Part shown: one piece after another, positions 34,213-42,640 of the stretch
How the letters are laid out: every line of letters starts with the position of its first letter
How positions within the stretch are numbered: position 1 is the first letter of the stretch
Assembly (NCBI GenBank): GCA_024277175.1
Contig: JAJRVT010000004.1
Span: forward strand, 1-43,592
Reading direction: 5' to 3'
Source: Chloroflexota bacterium
Lineage (GTDB): Bacteria; Chloroflexota; Anaerolineae; Caldilineales; Caldilineaceae
DNA length: 43,592 nt
Notes under the pieces: generated by a model
Database searches by the model: none
What the model was told of the DNA's origin: nothing
What the model saw: the letters and a program-made list of their open reading frames with translations, nothing else
Program-made: the position numbers and the translations under genes

Positions 34213-37200
34213 ATGGTGGCAATCGCCATGGCCGTTCTTCGTCTGCAACTATTGGGCGCTTTTCAAGCCACCGTAGATGACGCCCCGAACACCGCGTTTC
34301 GCTCCAACAAAACCCGGGCGCTGCTGGCCTATCTGGCGCTCAATGGCGGGCGCGCCCACACCCGCGATGCGCTGGCCACCCTCCTCTGGGGCGACTATGC
34401 GCAGCCGGCCGCGCGCGCCAGCCTGCGCCAGGCCATCGCCAACCTGCGCCAGGTCGCTGCCCCGCTGCTGGACGCCCAGCCGCCGGCCCTGTTCATCACC
34501 CGCCAAACCCTTCGACTGGAGACCGATCACCCCGAAGTGTGGGTGGATGTACTGGCCCTGGGCCATCTGCTGGAGCGGGTGCAAACCCACGAACACGCGA
34601 ACGCCGCCTGTTGTTCCCAATGCCGTTGCTGGCTGGAAGGGGCCGTCTCCCTCTATCACGGCGACTTCCTGGCCGGCCTGGAATTGGAGGACGCCCCCGC
34701 CTTCCAGGCCTGGCGCCTCATGCAACAGGAATCCCTGCACCAGCAGATCCTGGAGGCGCTGCAAAGCCTCAGCGTCAGCTACGCGGCCATGGACGACCTC
34801 ACCCTCCAGGCCAACGCACTCCGCCGTCTGCTGCACCTGCAACCCTGGCACGAAGGCGCGCACCGGGCGCTGATGGACGCGCTGGCCCGCGCGGGGCAGC
34901 GCACGGCCGCGCTGGCCCAGTACGAACGCTGCCGGGAAATACTGGCCGACGAACTGGGCGTGGAGCCGGCCGCGGAAACCACCGCGCTCTACCGCCTCAT
35001 CCAGGCCGAAGCCCTTCCCGCGGAGACGCCTCCCCACCCGTCCGCGGAACGCCCCGCGCCAGACCACAACCTACCTCCGCCCGCCACGCCCTTCATCGGC
35101 CGGGACGCGTTGCTGGCCCAGGTGGTCGCCGCGCTGTCAGAATCCGACGCCCGGCTGCTGACCCTGCTGGGGCCCGGCGGCGCGGGCAAAACGCGGCTGG
35201 CCCTGGAGGCCGCGCGCCAGCTCCTGCCCGCCTTCGCCCACGGCGTCTGGTTCGTCCCCCTGGCCGACGTCACCCTGCCGCCCCGGGACGACGACGCCCG
35301 CCAGGCGTTGGCCATGGCCATCATCGACCACCTGGGGCTGACCCTTCAACGCCCTGACGACCCGTGGCTCACCCTCGTCGCCTACCTGCGCCACAAAGAG
35401 GCCTTGCTGATCCTGGACAACCTGGAGCGCCTGCTGCCGTTCGCGGCTTCCTTCACGGTCGCGCTGCTGGACGCCGCGCCCCGCCTCTCCCTGATCGCGA
35501 CCTCCCAGGCGCGGCTGCGCACCGGGGCCGAACAGGTGATGATGGTCGACGGGCTGGCGTTGCCGGCCGGCGAAGAGAGGGACCTGGCATCGGCCATGCA
35601 GAACGGCAGCATCGCCCTCTTCGTCGAACGGGCCGGCCGCACCCTGGCCGGCTTTCAACTGGACGCCGACGCCCTCCCGGCCGTGGCCCGCATCTGCCGC
35701 CTGGTGGGGGGCCTGCCCCTGGCCATCGAGTTGACGGCTGCGCTCACCGACCACTTCACCCCCCAAGAGATCGCGGCCACCTTGGACGAGGACATGACCT
35801 TGCTGACCGAATCGCCAGGAGTCACGGACCTGCCGCCCCGCCAGCAGAGCGTGCAGGCCGCCTTCGACTACGCCTGGCGGCTGTTGGAAAAACCGGAACA
35901 GGAGATGCTGGCCCAGATCAGCCTCTTCCGCGGGGAGTTCAGCCGGGACGCCGCGCTGGCAGTCAGCCGAGGATCGCTGACGTCGCTGGCTGCGCTGGTG
36001 GATCGCTCGTTGCTGCGGGTGGTCCGCCCCGGGTGCTATGTGCTCCATGCGCTGGTGCGCCACTTCGCCCTGGCAGCCCGTCCGGATCTTCACGCGGCGG
36101 CGTCGACCCGCTACAGCCGCTTTTTCGCCGACTTCCTGCAGCAACAGCACCCCAACCTGCAAGGGCCTCGTCAGCGCGCGGCCATCACCGCCGTCCGCCA
36201 GGATCTGGACAACATCCGCCACGCCTGGGAAATGGCCGTGGCCGCCGCCCGGGTCTCGACGCTGGACGCCATGCTGCCGCCGCTGGTCACCTTCTTCAGC
36301 GACAGCGGACGGGTGGCCGCCGGCGCGGCCCTCTTCACCGCCGCGACCGACGGGCTGGCTCCCCTGGCGCAGCGGGAGGAGGCCGCCGCCCGCTTGGCGG
36401 CCCGGCTGGACCTCTGGCGCGCCTTCTTCATGGGCGAGATGGGCGAGATGGAAGCGGCTGTGGCCCTGCTCCACCGGGCCCTGCCCAGGCTGGAACGTTT
36501 GGGGGATCCTGGGGACGTGGCCCATGGCCAGCGAATCCTGGGCAGCTTTGAAACGAGGCTTGGCCAACTGAAGCGGGGCGTCGCCCGCCTGAAGCAGGCC
36601 CGGCAGGCTTTCGCAGCCATGGGGGACAAGGACGGCCTGGCCAAAACCCTCTCCGCATTAGGACACGCCTGGGAGACCCAGGGCGAGTATCAACAGGCCC
36701 AGGACGCCCTGGCCCAGAGCCTGATCATGCTGCGCCAGTTGGGTGCGTCCCAATCCCTGGCCAAGGGGTTGAACAACTATGGCCTGCTCAGCCACCGGCT
36801 GGGGGCGTACGAGAAGGCGGAGACGGCCCTGCGCGAGGCGGTGGCGCTGAACGAGGCCGGCGGCAATCAGCCCTCCCTGGGCGCGTCGCTGGCCAACCTG
36901 GGTCTGGTCCTGGCGGCCCGGGGCGAGTACGCTGACGCGGAGGCCTCCTTCAGGCGGGCCCTGGCCATCCAGCAGCACGAGGGCAACCAGATCCGGGTGG
37001 CCATCCTGCACAACAACCTGGGGGACGTGGCCAACGCCCAGGGGCGACATGAGGAGGCCCTGGCCCATCTCCAGGAGAGCCTGATCCTCAAGGCGGAGAT
37101 GGGCGACGAACGGGGACGGGTCTTCTCACTGGTCCACCTGGGCCGCACCCGCTGGTATCTGGAGCAGCCGGACGCCGCGCTGACAGCCTACCGGGAGGCG

Positions 37201-37488
37201 CTGATCCTGGCGCGCAAGCTGGCCATGAAACCCCTGGCCCTGGCCGCGTTCACCGGCCTGGCGGAGATGGCGCTGGTATGGGATGCGACCTCGCTTTCAG
37301 AGCAGATGCTGAGGCTGGCCGCACACTATCCGTCCTCCTGGCGGCGGGTCCGCGATGAGGCCGAAGCCATCGCGGCCGCCCGTCGTATCTCCCTGGCTCC
37401 TCTGCCCGACCCGCCGCCCCATCCAGATGAGATGCTGGAGGAGGTGCTCGACAAGGCGTTGCAGGCCATTGGGGGAAATATCGACTGA
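34213..37488 (+). CDS. SARP/BTAD-type regulator with NTPase and TPR domains
   Basis: A 1091-residue signal-integrating regulator. The N-terminal OmpR-like winged helix (about 1-95; LRLQLLGAFQATVDD, NKTRALLAYLAL, DALATLLWGD) is followed by the bacterial transcriptional activation domain (about 100-265; LYHGDFLAGLEL, PWHEGAHRALMDALAR, ADELGVEPAAET). An NB-ARC/STAND-type NTPase has Walker A GPGGAGKTR with K326, Walker B-like ALLILDNLERLL and sensor LIATSQARLR. A TPR array runs through about 740-1060 (repeats such as GNYGLLSHRLGAYEKAETAL, ANLGLVLAARGEYADAEASF, NNLGDVANAQGRHEEALAHL). The ATG at 34213 has GGAG 8 nt upstream; TTG 34189 and ATG 34228 are alternatives. It probably activates the divergent solute-binding gene. 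Confidence 0.9.
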   Translation: MVAIAMAVLRLQLLGAFQATVDDAPNTAFRSNKTRALLAYLALNGGRAHTRDALATLLWGDYAQPAARASLRQAIANLRQVAAPLLDAQPPALFITRQTLRLETDHPEVWVDVLALGHLLERVQTHEHANAACCSQCRCWLEGAVSLYHGDFLAGLELEDAPAFQAWRLMQQESLHQQILEALQSLSVSYAAMDDLTLQANALRRLLHLQPWHEGAHRALMDALARAGQRTAALAQYERCREILADELGVEPAAETTALYRLIQAEALPAETPPHPSAERPAPDHNLPPPATPFIGRDALLAQVVAALSESDARLLTLLGPGGAGKTRLALEAARQLLPAFAHGVWFVPLADVTLPPRDDDARQALAMAIIDHLGLTLQRPDDPWLTLVAYLRHKEALLILDNLERLLPFAASFTVALLDAAPRLSLIATSQARLRTGAEQVMMVDGLALPAGEERDLASAMQNGSIALFVERAGRTLAGFQLDADALPAVARICRLVGGLPLAIELTAALTDHFTPQEIAATLDEDMTLLTESPGVTDLPPRQQSVQAAFDYAWRLLEKPEQEMLAQISLFRGEFSRDAALAVSRGSLTSLAALVDRSLLRVVRPGCYVLHALVRHFALAARPDLHAAASTRYSRFFADFLQQQHPNLQGPRQRAAITAVRQDLDNIRHAWEMAVAAARVSTLDAMLPPLVTFFSDSGRVAAGAALFTAATDGLAPLAQREEAAARLAARLDLWRAFFMGEMGEMEAAVALLHRALPRLERLGDPGDVAHGQRILGSFETRLGQLKRGVARLKQARQAFAAMGDKDGLAKTLSALGHAWETQGEYQQAQDALAQSLIMLRQLGASQSLAKGLNNYGLLSHRLGAYEKAETALREAVALNEAGGNQPSLGASLANLGLVLAARGEYADAEASFRRALAIQQHEGNQIRVAILHNNLGDVANAQGRHEEALAHLQESLILKAEMGDERGRVFSLVHLGRTRWYLEQPDAALTAYREALILARKLAMKPLALAAFTGLAEMALVWDATSLSEQMLRLAAHYPSSWRRVRDEAEAIAAARRISLAPLPDPPPHPDEMLEEVLDKALQAIGGNID

Positions 37489-37497
37489 GGCTATTCC

Positions 37498-37570
37498 CAG
37501 AATTCACGTCCCCGGCACGGGCCAGATGTACTTTGGTATGCGTTGAAACCTGTGGCCCGTGCCGGGGACG
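37498..37570. repeat. Perfect 18-bp inverted repeat, 28-nt loop (CGTCCCCGGCACGGGCCA)
   Basis: Arms 37507-37524 and 37553-37570 are exact reverse complements. CCAGAATTCACGTCC at the left edge resembles the GGGAATTAACGTCC motif. The element lies between two convergent genes (regulator and FG-GAP protein) and could terminate either, though without a U-tract. Confidence 0.75.
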
Positions 37571-37592
37571 TTATAGGAGCAAGCCCTCCCGA

Positions 37593-40500
37593 TCACCGGG
37601 TGACCAGCGGCAGGAAGACCGCCCGCTTGGGGACGGGCGCGACGCCAACCCCCACGGTGATGGTTCCCTGGCTGGTGGCGACGCCGTCACTGACGGTATA
37701 GGTGAACGCGTCCTGGCCGATGAAGCCGGGATCGGGGGTGTAGGTGATGCTCCGCTCGCTGAAGGTGACCTGGCCGTGTTGGGGCTGAGAGACGTCGACG
37801 ATGCGCAACTGGGCCCCCACATCGTTGGTGAGCGCGCGGATGGTCACGGCGTCGCCCGCGGTCGTTGTGGCCTGGTCGTCGTTGGCCTGGACCGTCGCAC
37901 CGGTGCGGTTGCCATTGGCGCAGTTGGCCATGGCCTGGGCGTCCAGGCGCTTCAGCCCGGCGCTGTTGTTGCCCAGCGCATCGGTCACCGACACGTCGGG
38001 GACGATGTAGTCCAGCACCGGGTAGCGGGTCTCCATGCCGAAGGTGGAGGTCTCGATGAGCTCGTAGTAGTAGGGGCGCATCTCATACGCGCACGCCAGC
38101 ACCCACGGCTGCCCCTCGTAACCGGAGGGGAAGCCATTCACCCGGCCGCCGAACTCCAGGGCGTCGGTCCAGGAGGTCTTGACCGTGTACTCTGCGGTGG
38201 TTCCGGTGGTGAACGAGCGGCCGTAGCCCACCTGCATCTGGAAGATCGCGCCGGCAGAGTAGTCGAACTCTGCACCGATGCTCGTTTCATGGGTGAGCGA
38301 ACGGGTGGCGAAGGAGCCTCCCTGGTTGTAGCTGCTATAGGTCCAGTTGACGCCCGCATTTCCCAGGGAAACCAGCTCGCCCTGGAGCGCGCCATCCGCG
38401 TACCCGGTGCGATTCCACAGCAGGTTACCCCGCACTTCCACCCAAGGCCAGGTGGTCTCCGGCGTGGTTCCCAGGGGGTTGTACATCTGCACCTCGAACA
38501 CGCCATCCGTCTCGCTTCCCTTCTCGCGGACGTTCACCGGGTAGCGGTCCGGGTTGACCTGGTTGGTCCCAAAGATCTGCACCTCGCCCAGGGAGAGTTG
38601 CGCATCGGGCAGCGCCCGTTGCACGCGCACGAAGCGTCCCTGCACCGGCTGGGGCGGCGCGCTCCCGTCCAGGGTCAGGAAGGTGGTCACCTGGCCCAGG
38701 GGATCCGCGGCCGTCACGTCGGGCAGCGAGTCGGCGAAATCGGCCAGGGAGAACGCGTAGACGTCGGGCCGGGCCATCAGCGCAGCAGGATCGCCCTCCT
38801 CGGCCATGGTGCGGAAGTCCGTGGCGCTGATCAGGACGTAGATGTGGTCCAGTTGGTTGGGGCAGGCGTTCAGGTCGGTGCAGCTCAGCCAGTCGGTGCG
38901 GTTCCAGAGACGCACCTTGGAGATGGGCTGCACCCGCCCCAGGTCGATCTGCCACCAGGGGTTGTCCTGGCGCGCGGTGGTGGCCACCGAGTCGTTGGCC
39001 GGGCTGCTGAACAGCACGCCGTCCACGGCCCGGTCCGCTCGCTGGTTGTCCAGGGTGGAGGACTGGACCGCGAAATCGCCCCGGAAGAGCCCCAGGCTGG
39101 CCCAATCCCGGGCCACGGGGGTCCAGGTCAGGGTCTGGTTGACGCCGTCCGCCTGCAAACCCCAGGTGTTATCCCAGGCGTCCAGGTTCGTGGTCAGGCG
39201 GGAGCTGCTGACGTAGTCGCAGTTGCGCAGGAACGCATCCGGGATGGTGACGCCATTCTGGGAGAGCGCGTAGGCGTAGCAGTTGTAGCGGGTGTTCTCG
39301 AAGATCACGAAGTCGTCATTGCCCGTGCGCTGGACGCTCAAGGACTCACCGAAGCCTGTGGTCTCGCCGCTGGCGCTGCTGCGGGTCTTGGTCTCGGCCG
39401 CGGAGACCTTGGCGCTGACCTGGAGGCTGGCGATCCCGATGTTGCCGCCTACGGAACCGCCGAAGTAGCCTGACACGGTGTCGCTGCGGTAGTAGGTGAG
39501 GGCGGTGGTCTCGGCCGTTTCGGCGGCCAGGGTGCGCCCGATGGCCACGCCCTTGAAGACGTCACCCTGGAGCTGGCCCCAGTAGGGCGGGGCAAAGCCC
39601 ACGGCCGTCACCCGCTGTTCGGTGACCTCCTTGCATTCGGCGCTGTAGATGGCTTTGATGGCGTCGTTGTCCCGGTCCCCCACGGCCACGGCCGTCTTCC
39701 CCGTCAAGTCTGTGGGGGTCAGGTTCACCCGTTGGCCGGCCGGCAAGTCCGGCGCATCGGCCATCAGGTCCCCCAAGGTGAGGTAGAGGACCTCCAGGCC
39801 GCGACCGTCATCCAACGCGGCTACGATCTCCTGCTGGCCGTCGTTGTCCAGGTCGGCCACGGCCAGGGAGAGGTCCCCCGCCTGGCTGCGTTCGGTGTTA
39901 TTGGTGATCCACTGTTCATAGCGCGCGAGCACAGGGTCCGGCGTATCCATCTTCTCCGCTCGCCAGACGTCGACGCCGAAGCCGGCGGGGTAGTCCTCGC
40001 CGCCTACGCTGCCAAAGCCCACTACGATCTCCTCCGGGCTGACGCCTATTCCGTCTTCCAGCTTGCCGTCCACGTCCCCCGTGGCCAGGGCGAAGTTGGT
40101 GATCCGGGCCTGGATGGTGGCGTCCAGCGCGGGCAGGCGGGAGAAGGTTTCCATGACAGGGTCGTAGCCGTAAAGGAAGAGGCGGATCTGGGGGCTGATG
40201 TCCGGTGCGTCGGGATCATAGGTGTCGGCCGCGACCACAATCTCATCCCGGAAATCGCCGTCTATTCGCACCGGCGCGACCTGCACGTCCCGGAAGGTCC
40301 CGGCGTTGAACGTGTCCGCGGCCAGCACGCGCAGCTTGTCGGCCCAGTTATTGGCGTCACCGCCGCTGCTGTAGGCCGGGTCATAGGTGAGCAGGATCAC
40401 CTCGATGGTCTCCCGCTTTTCATCCAGGAGGGTGACGATGATGTCGTCCTGGAGGTCGCCGTTGATGTTGCCCACGGCCACATCCAGGCTGCTGGCGTGG

Positions 40501-41318
40501 GCGCGGACGCCGGCGGTGGAGAGGAGGGTGGCCAGGGGGATAAGGGTCCCGTTGTTCACCGCGCCATCCCAGACGGCCAGGGTGAGCGCGCCGGCGCCGT
40601 CATCCACTGCCGCCAGCACCACCTGCTCGCGCTGGTCGTCCGCGCCCAGGATATTGCCGGCGGCCGCGGCCAGGTGGCTGTAGCCGCTATCGCTGAGCTG
40701 GCTGTAGGCGACCGCGTAGAGGGAGTCGAAAACGGCCACATAGTAGCCGGGTCGGGCCGCGTCGCCGCTGACGAAACTCTGCACCATCTCGGTCTGGCCG
40801 TCGCCATCCAGGTCCGCGGCCACGGCCGTCTGTTCCCGAATGCTCCGCCCCCACGGCTGGCTCCCTTCCAGGAAAAAGTTCTGCTCCAGCAGCATGGGAT
40901 CCACCGGGCTGGGCTGCACGTCCAGGGAGATATTGGCCAGGCGATTCTGTGCGATCCCGCTGCTGGTGTAGCCCACAAAGATCTCGCCCTCGCCAAAGAG
41001 ATCATAGCTGCTGCCGAAGGGGTTGCCGACACAGGCCGGGGCGGCCAGGGCCAAGGCTGGCTCCAGCCACCACTTCGCGTCCGCACTGAGCGGCAACGCC
41101 GAGCCTTGCCAGGCCAGCACCAGCAAGGCTAGTATCAGCAGCCGCACCCGCCGCCCGCGTTTTTCGCCTCTTGATCGTATCTGCTCAATAAACCGGGAGA
41201 GAAATCGGGTTTTTACGAATATCTGTAGCCTCTGAAGTGGCGACGTGAAAAACTCGGTTTCTTTCGTCGCGTAATGTTGAGATGATACTCCTGATCGTCG
41301 ATAGCCGTTCGCAGCCAT
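37593..41318 (-). CDS. Large exported FG-GAP / discoidin / Ig-like surface protein
   Basis: A 1241-residue predicted exported protein. ATG 41318 has AGGAGGGA about 9 nt upstream, but the hydrophobic signal (RLLILALLVLAWQGSALPLSADA) begins only at about residue 59 because a repeat-derived stretch precedes it; GTG 41147 would give a normal signal peptide. Residues about 160-545 hold FG-GAP/VCBS units with Ca-loops (DLDGDGQTEM, NINGDLQDDI, DLDNDGQQEI), a beta-propeller. About 740-915 is a discoidin-like domain (DGVLFSSPANDS, WWQIDLGRVQPISKVRLWNR, RFVRVQR, LGEVQIFG). Ser/Thr-rich amphipathic stretches (VSAKVSAAETKTRSSASGET, FTTGTTAEYTVKTSW) recall beta-pore-forming proteins. About 1150-1230 is an Ig-like Big_9 domain (LTNDV, ITYTPDPGFIGQDAFTYTVS). 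It ends KRAVFLPLVTR. Confidence 0.88.
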   Translation of the reverse strand: MAANGYRRSGVSSQHYATKETEFFTSPLQRLQIFVKTRFLSRFIEQIRSRGEKRGRRVRLLILALLVLAWQGSALPLSADAKWWLEPALALAAPACVGNPFGSSYDLFGEGEIFVGYTSSGIAQNRLANISLDVQPSPVDPMLLEQNFFLEGSQPWGRSIREQTAVAADLDGDGQTEMVQSFVSGDAARPGYYVAVFDSLYAVAYSQLSDSGYSHLAAAAGNILGADDQREQVVLAAVDDGAGALTLAVWDGAVNNGTLIPLATLLSTAGVRAHASSLDVAVGNINGDLQDDIIVTLLDEKRETIEVILLTYDPAYSSGGDANNWADKLRVLAADTFNAGTFRDVQVAPVRIDGDFRDEIVVAADTYDPDAPDISPQIRLFLYGYDPVMETFSRLPALDATIQARITNFALATGDVDGKLEDGIGVSPEEIVVGFGSVGGEDYPAGFGVDVWRAEKMDTPDPVLARYEQWITNNTERSQAGDLSLAVADLDNDGQQEIVAALDDGRGLEVLYLTLGDLMADAPDLPAGQRVNLTPTDLTGKTAVAVGDRDNDAIKAIYSAECKEVTEQRVTAVGFAPPYWGQLQGDVFKGVAIGRTLAAETAETTALTYYRSDTVSGYFGGSVGGNIGIASLQVSAKVSAAETKTRSSASGETTGFGESLSVQRTGNDDFVIFENTRYNCYAYALSQNGVTIPDAFLRNCDYVSSSRLTTNLDAWDNTWGLQADGVNQTLTWTPVARDWASLGLFRGDFAVQSSTLDNQRADRAVDGVLFSSPANDSVATTARQDNPWWQIDLGRVQPISKVRLWNRTDWLSCTDLNACPNQLDHIYVLISATDFRTMAEEGDPAALMARPDVYAFSLADFADSLPDVTAADPLGQVTTFLTLDGSAPPQPVQGRFVRVQRALPDAQLSLGEVQIFGTNQVNPDRYPVNVREKGSETDGVFEVQMYNPLGTTPETTWPWVEVRGNLLWNRTGYADGALQGELVSLGNAGVNWTYSSYNQGGSFATRSLTHETSIGAEFDYSAGAIFQMQVGYGRSFTTGTTAEYTVKTSWTDALEFGGRVNGFPSGYEGQPWVLACAYEMRPYYYELIETSTFGMETRYPVLDYIVPDVSVTDALGNNSAGLKRLDAQAMANCANGNRTGATVQANDDQATTTAGDAVTIRALTNDVGAQLRIVDVSQPQHGQVTFSERSITYTPDPGFIGQDAFTYTVSDGVATSQGTITVGVGVAPVPKRAVFLPLVTR
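41177..41262. repeat. GTATCTGCTCAATAAACCGG repeat inside the FG-GAP gene 5' end
   Basis: The blocks GTATCTGCTCAATAAACC, GAGAAATCGGGTTTTT and GCGACGTGAAAAACTCGG occur in the same order as at 34126-34190. Arms AAATCGGGTTTTTAC and GTGAAAAACTCGGTTT pair imperfectly. If ATG 41318 is used, the element is translated as most of residues 19-49 of the FG-GAP protein. Confidence 0.65.
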
Positions 41319-41360
41319 GGTCTCATTCCCTCCTGGTGATACCGATAGAGATCGCATTGA

Positions 41361-41435
41361 TATAGACCGCGGATTGGGCTGATCGGGGCGGATTTTTTGA
41401 AAAATCCGTTGAATCCGCCCAATCCGCGGTCTATA
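41361..41435. repeat. Inverted repeat of the ATAGACCGCGGATTGGGC family
   Basis: Perfect 15-bp outer arms TATAGACCGCGGATT (41361-41375) and AATCCGCGGTCTATA (41421-41435). Inside is a second hairpin, CGGATTTTTT/AAAAATCCG. Same family as 5596-5686. It lies upstream of the FG-GAP gene and downstream of the Lnt-like gene and could terminate the latter. Confidence 0.75.
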
Positions 41436-41567
41436 CACATGCGCGATTTTACCCGGTCCACCGTGACGAGAACGTGACGAACATGCGATGGAGTCGCTTT
41501 CTCCCATACGCGACAAGGCGGCGCATTCCGGAAACGCCGCCTGTAGCAAAAGGCATGCCGACGATGA

Positions 41568-42533
41568 CTAAAACCCGTCCCCCGGAATTGGAGGACGATC
41601 GGGAGCCTGATCCAAAATCGCTTTGAATACTTCCCGATCGGCTCTTCCCGCTCGTTGGGACAAAGGGATGAAGAATACTATCCCGACCAGGGCAATCCAA
41701 CCGATCCAGTCGCCAAGGCGAACGGCGAGCGCATCCTCCGTTCCCAGAGGTGCATCGGCAACCACAACCTGATCCGCCTTGTCACCGCCTGGCGTGATCG
41801 CAGCCGCGATGATTCGCCCGTATGGATCAATGACCACCGAATTGTTTCCGCTGCTATCGGATTTGACCATGGACACGCGGTTCTCAATCGCGCGGAAGAC
41901 CAGATGGAGGTAATGCTTTGTGGCAATCTCAGGCCAGTCGCGTGAGGGGACCAGGATCAGCTGTGCGCCATTACGGATGACCTTACGAGCCGTATCGGTA
42001 AAATCGAGGTCGTAACAGATGATCGCGCCAATTCGGCCCAGCGGCGTATCGTACACCGGATATGTCCCGCGCGTTGGGCTGTTCTCCCCGGCGAAGGTGA
42101 CGGGATGATCTTTACCGTAGACGCCCAGAAACTCTCCGTCAGGCGCCAGCAAAGTGGTTTCGTTGCGCCAGATTTTGTCTGTCACGCTGACAAAGTAGCC
42201 CAGCGCCAGATACGCATTGGTTTCGGCTGCCAGTTGGCGGAATTCGGCCGTGTTTGTGACCTGGGGATCGCCTTCAATCGCCACCTCCGGCCAGACAACG
42301 ATCTGCGCGCCCTGCTGAGCCGCCTGACGGCTGAGTTCAGCGAATTTGTCCACCGAGTGCCAGGGAGGCGTCCCTGCATCATAGTGCAGCGCGGCGACTC
42401 GAACTGTCGGCGTAGTAGGCGTGCGCAAGAGAACCAGACTGATGCTGATCCACGCAACCAGTGCAACGAGTAGTCCCAGACCCCAGTTGCGCACCGGCCG
42501 GCGAGGGGCTGAACATCCGGGTCCGGTTTCCAT
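41568..42533 (-). CDS. Lnt-like carbon-nitrogen hydrolase membrane protein, N-terminally shortened
   Basis: A 321-residue frame with one membrane helix (WGLGLLVALVAWISISLVLL), a periplasmic CN-hydrolase domain and a last helix (AVRLGDWIGWIALVGIVFFI, the GDW motif typical of apolipoprotein N-acyltransferases). The catalytic triad is intact: Glu in VVWPEVAI, Lys in VYGKDHPVTF and Cys in IICYDLDFTD. Lnt transfers an acyl group to lipoproteins. Here the usual five to six N-terminal helices are missing, so it is either a minimal Lnt-like enzyme or a remnant. Good coding sequence continues upstream in another frame to ATG 42640 (see next entry), so a frameshift near 42500-42530 is likely. METGPGCSAPRR at the start of this frame is probably not natural. 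Confidence 0.75.
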   Translation of the reverse strand: METGPGCSAPRRPVRNWGLGLLVALVAWISISLVLLRTPTTPTVRVAALHYDAGTPPWHSVDKFAELSRQAAQQGAQIVVWPEVAIEGDPQVTNTAEFRQLAAETNAYLALGYFVSVTDKIWRNETTLLAPDGEFLGVYGKDHPVTFAGENSPTRGTYPVYDTPLGRIGAIICYDLDFTDTARKVIRNGAQLILVPSRDWPEIATKHYLHLVFRAIENRVSMVKSDSSGNNSVVIDPYGRIIAAAITPGGDKADQVVVADAPLGTEDALAVRLGDWIGWIALVGIVFFIPLSQRAGRADREVFKAILDQAPDRPPIPGDGF

Positions 42534-42640
42534 CGCTTGTCGAAGAGGTATAGCGCACCCAGCCCCACCCCATAGTTGACGAACATGATGAGCAGGCCGA
42601 GGCCAAAGATGCCAATCACCTTGTCACGCTTGGCCGCCAT
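42501..42640 (-). pseudogene. 5' segment of the Lnt-like gene in a shifted frame
   Basis: ATG 42640 opens MAAKRDKVIGIFGLGLLIMF followed by VNYGVGLGALYLFDKRWKPDPDVQP, a Lys-rich start and a membrane helix with normal codon usage. After about 45 codons the frame degenerates. The good coding signal moves to the neighbouring frame (RRPVRNWGLG). The ATG overlaps the stop of the upstream alpha/beta hydrolase gene by 17 bp, as in coupled genes. A one-base change near 42505 would join the two into one protein of about 355 residues with three helices. Confidence 0.6.

Noticed and set aside
35137-36567. 476-codon minus-strand frame within the regulator
   Set aside because: Antisense to the NTPase domain with intact Walker motifs on the plus strand.
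37533-41132. Long plus-strand frames of 646 and 466 codons
   Set aside because: They mirror the FG-GAP protein on the opposite strand; Gly/Val/His-rich translation without motifs.
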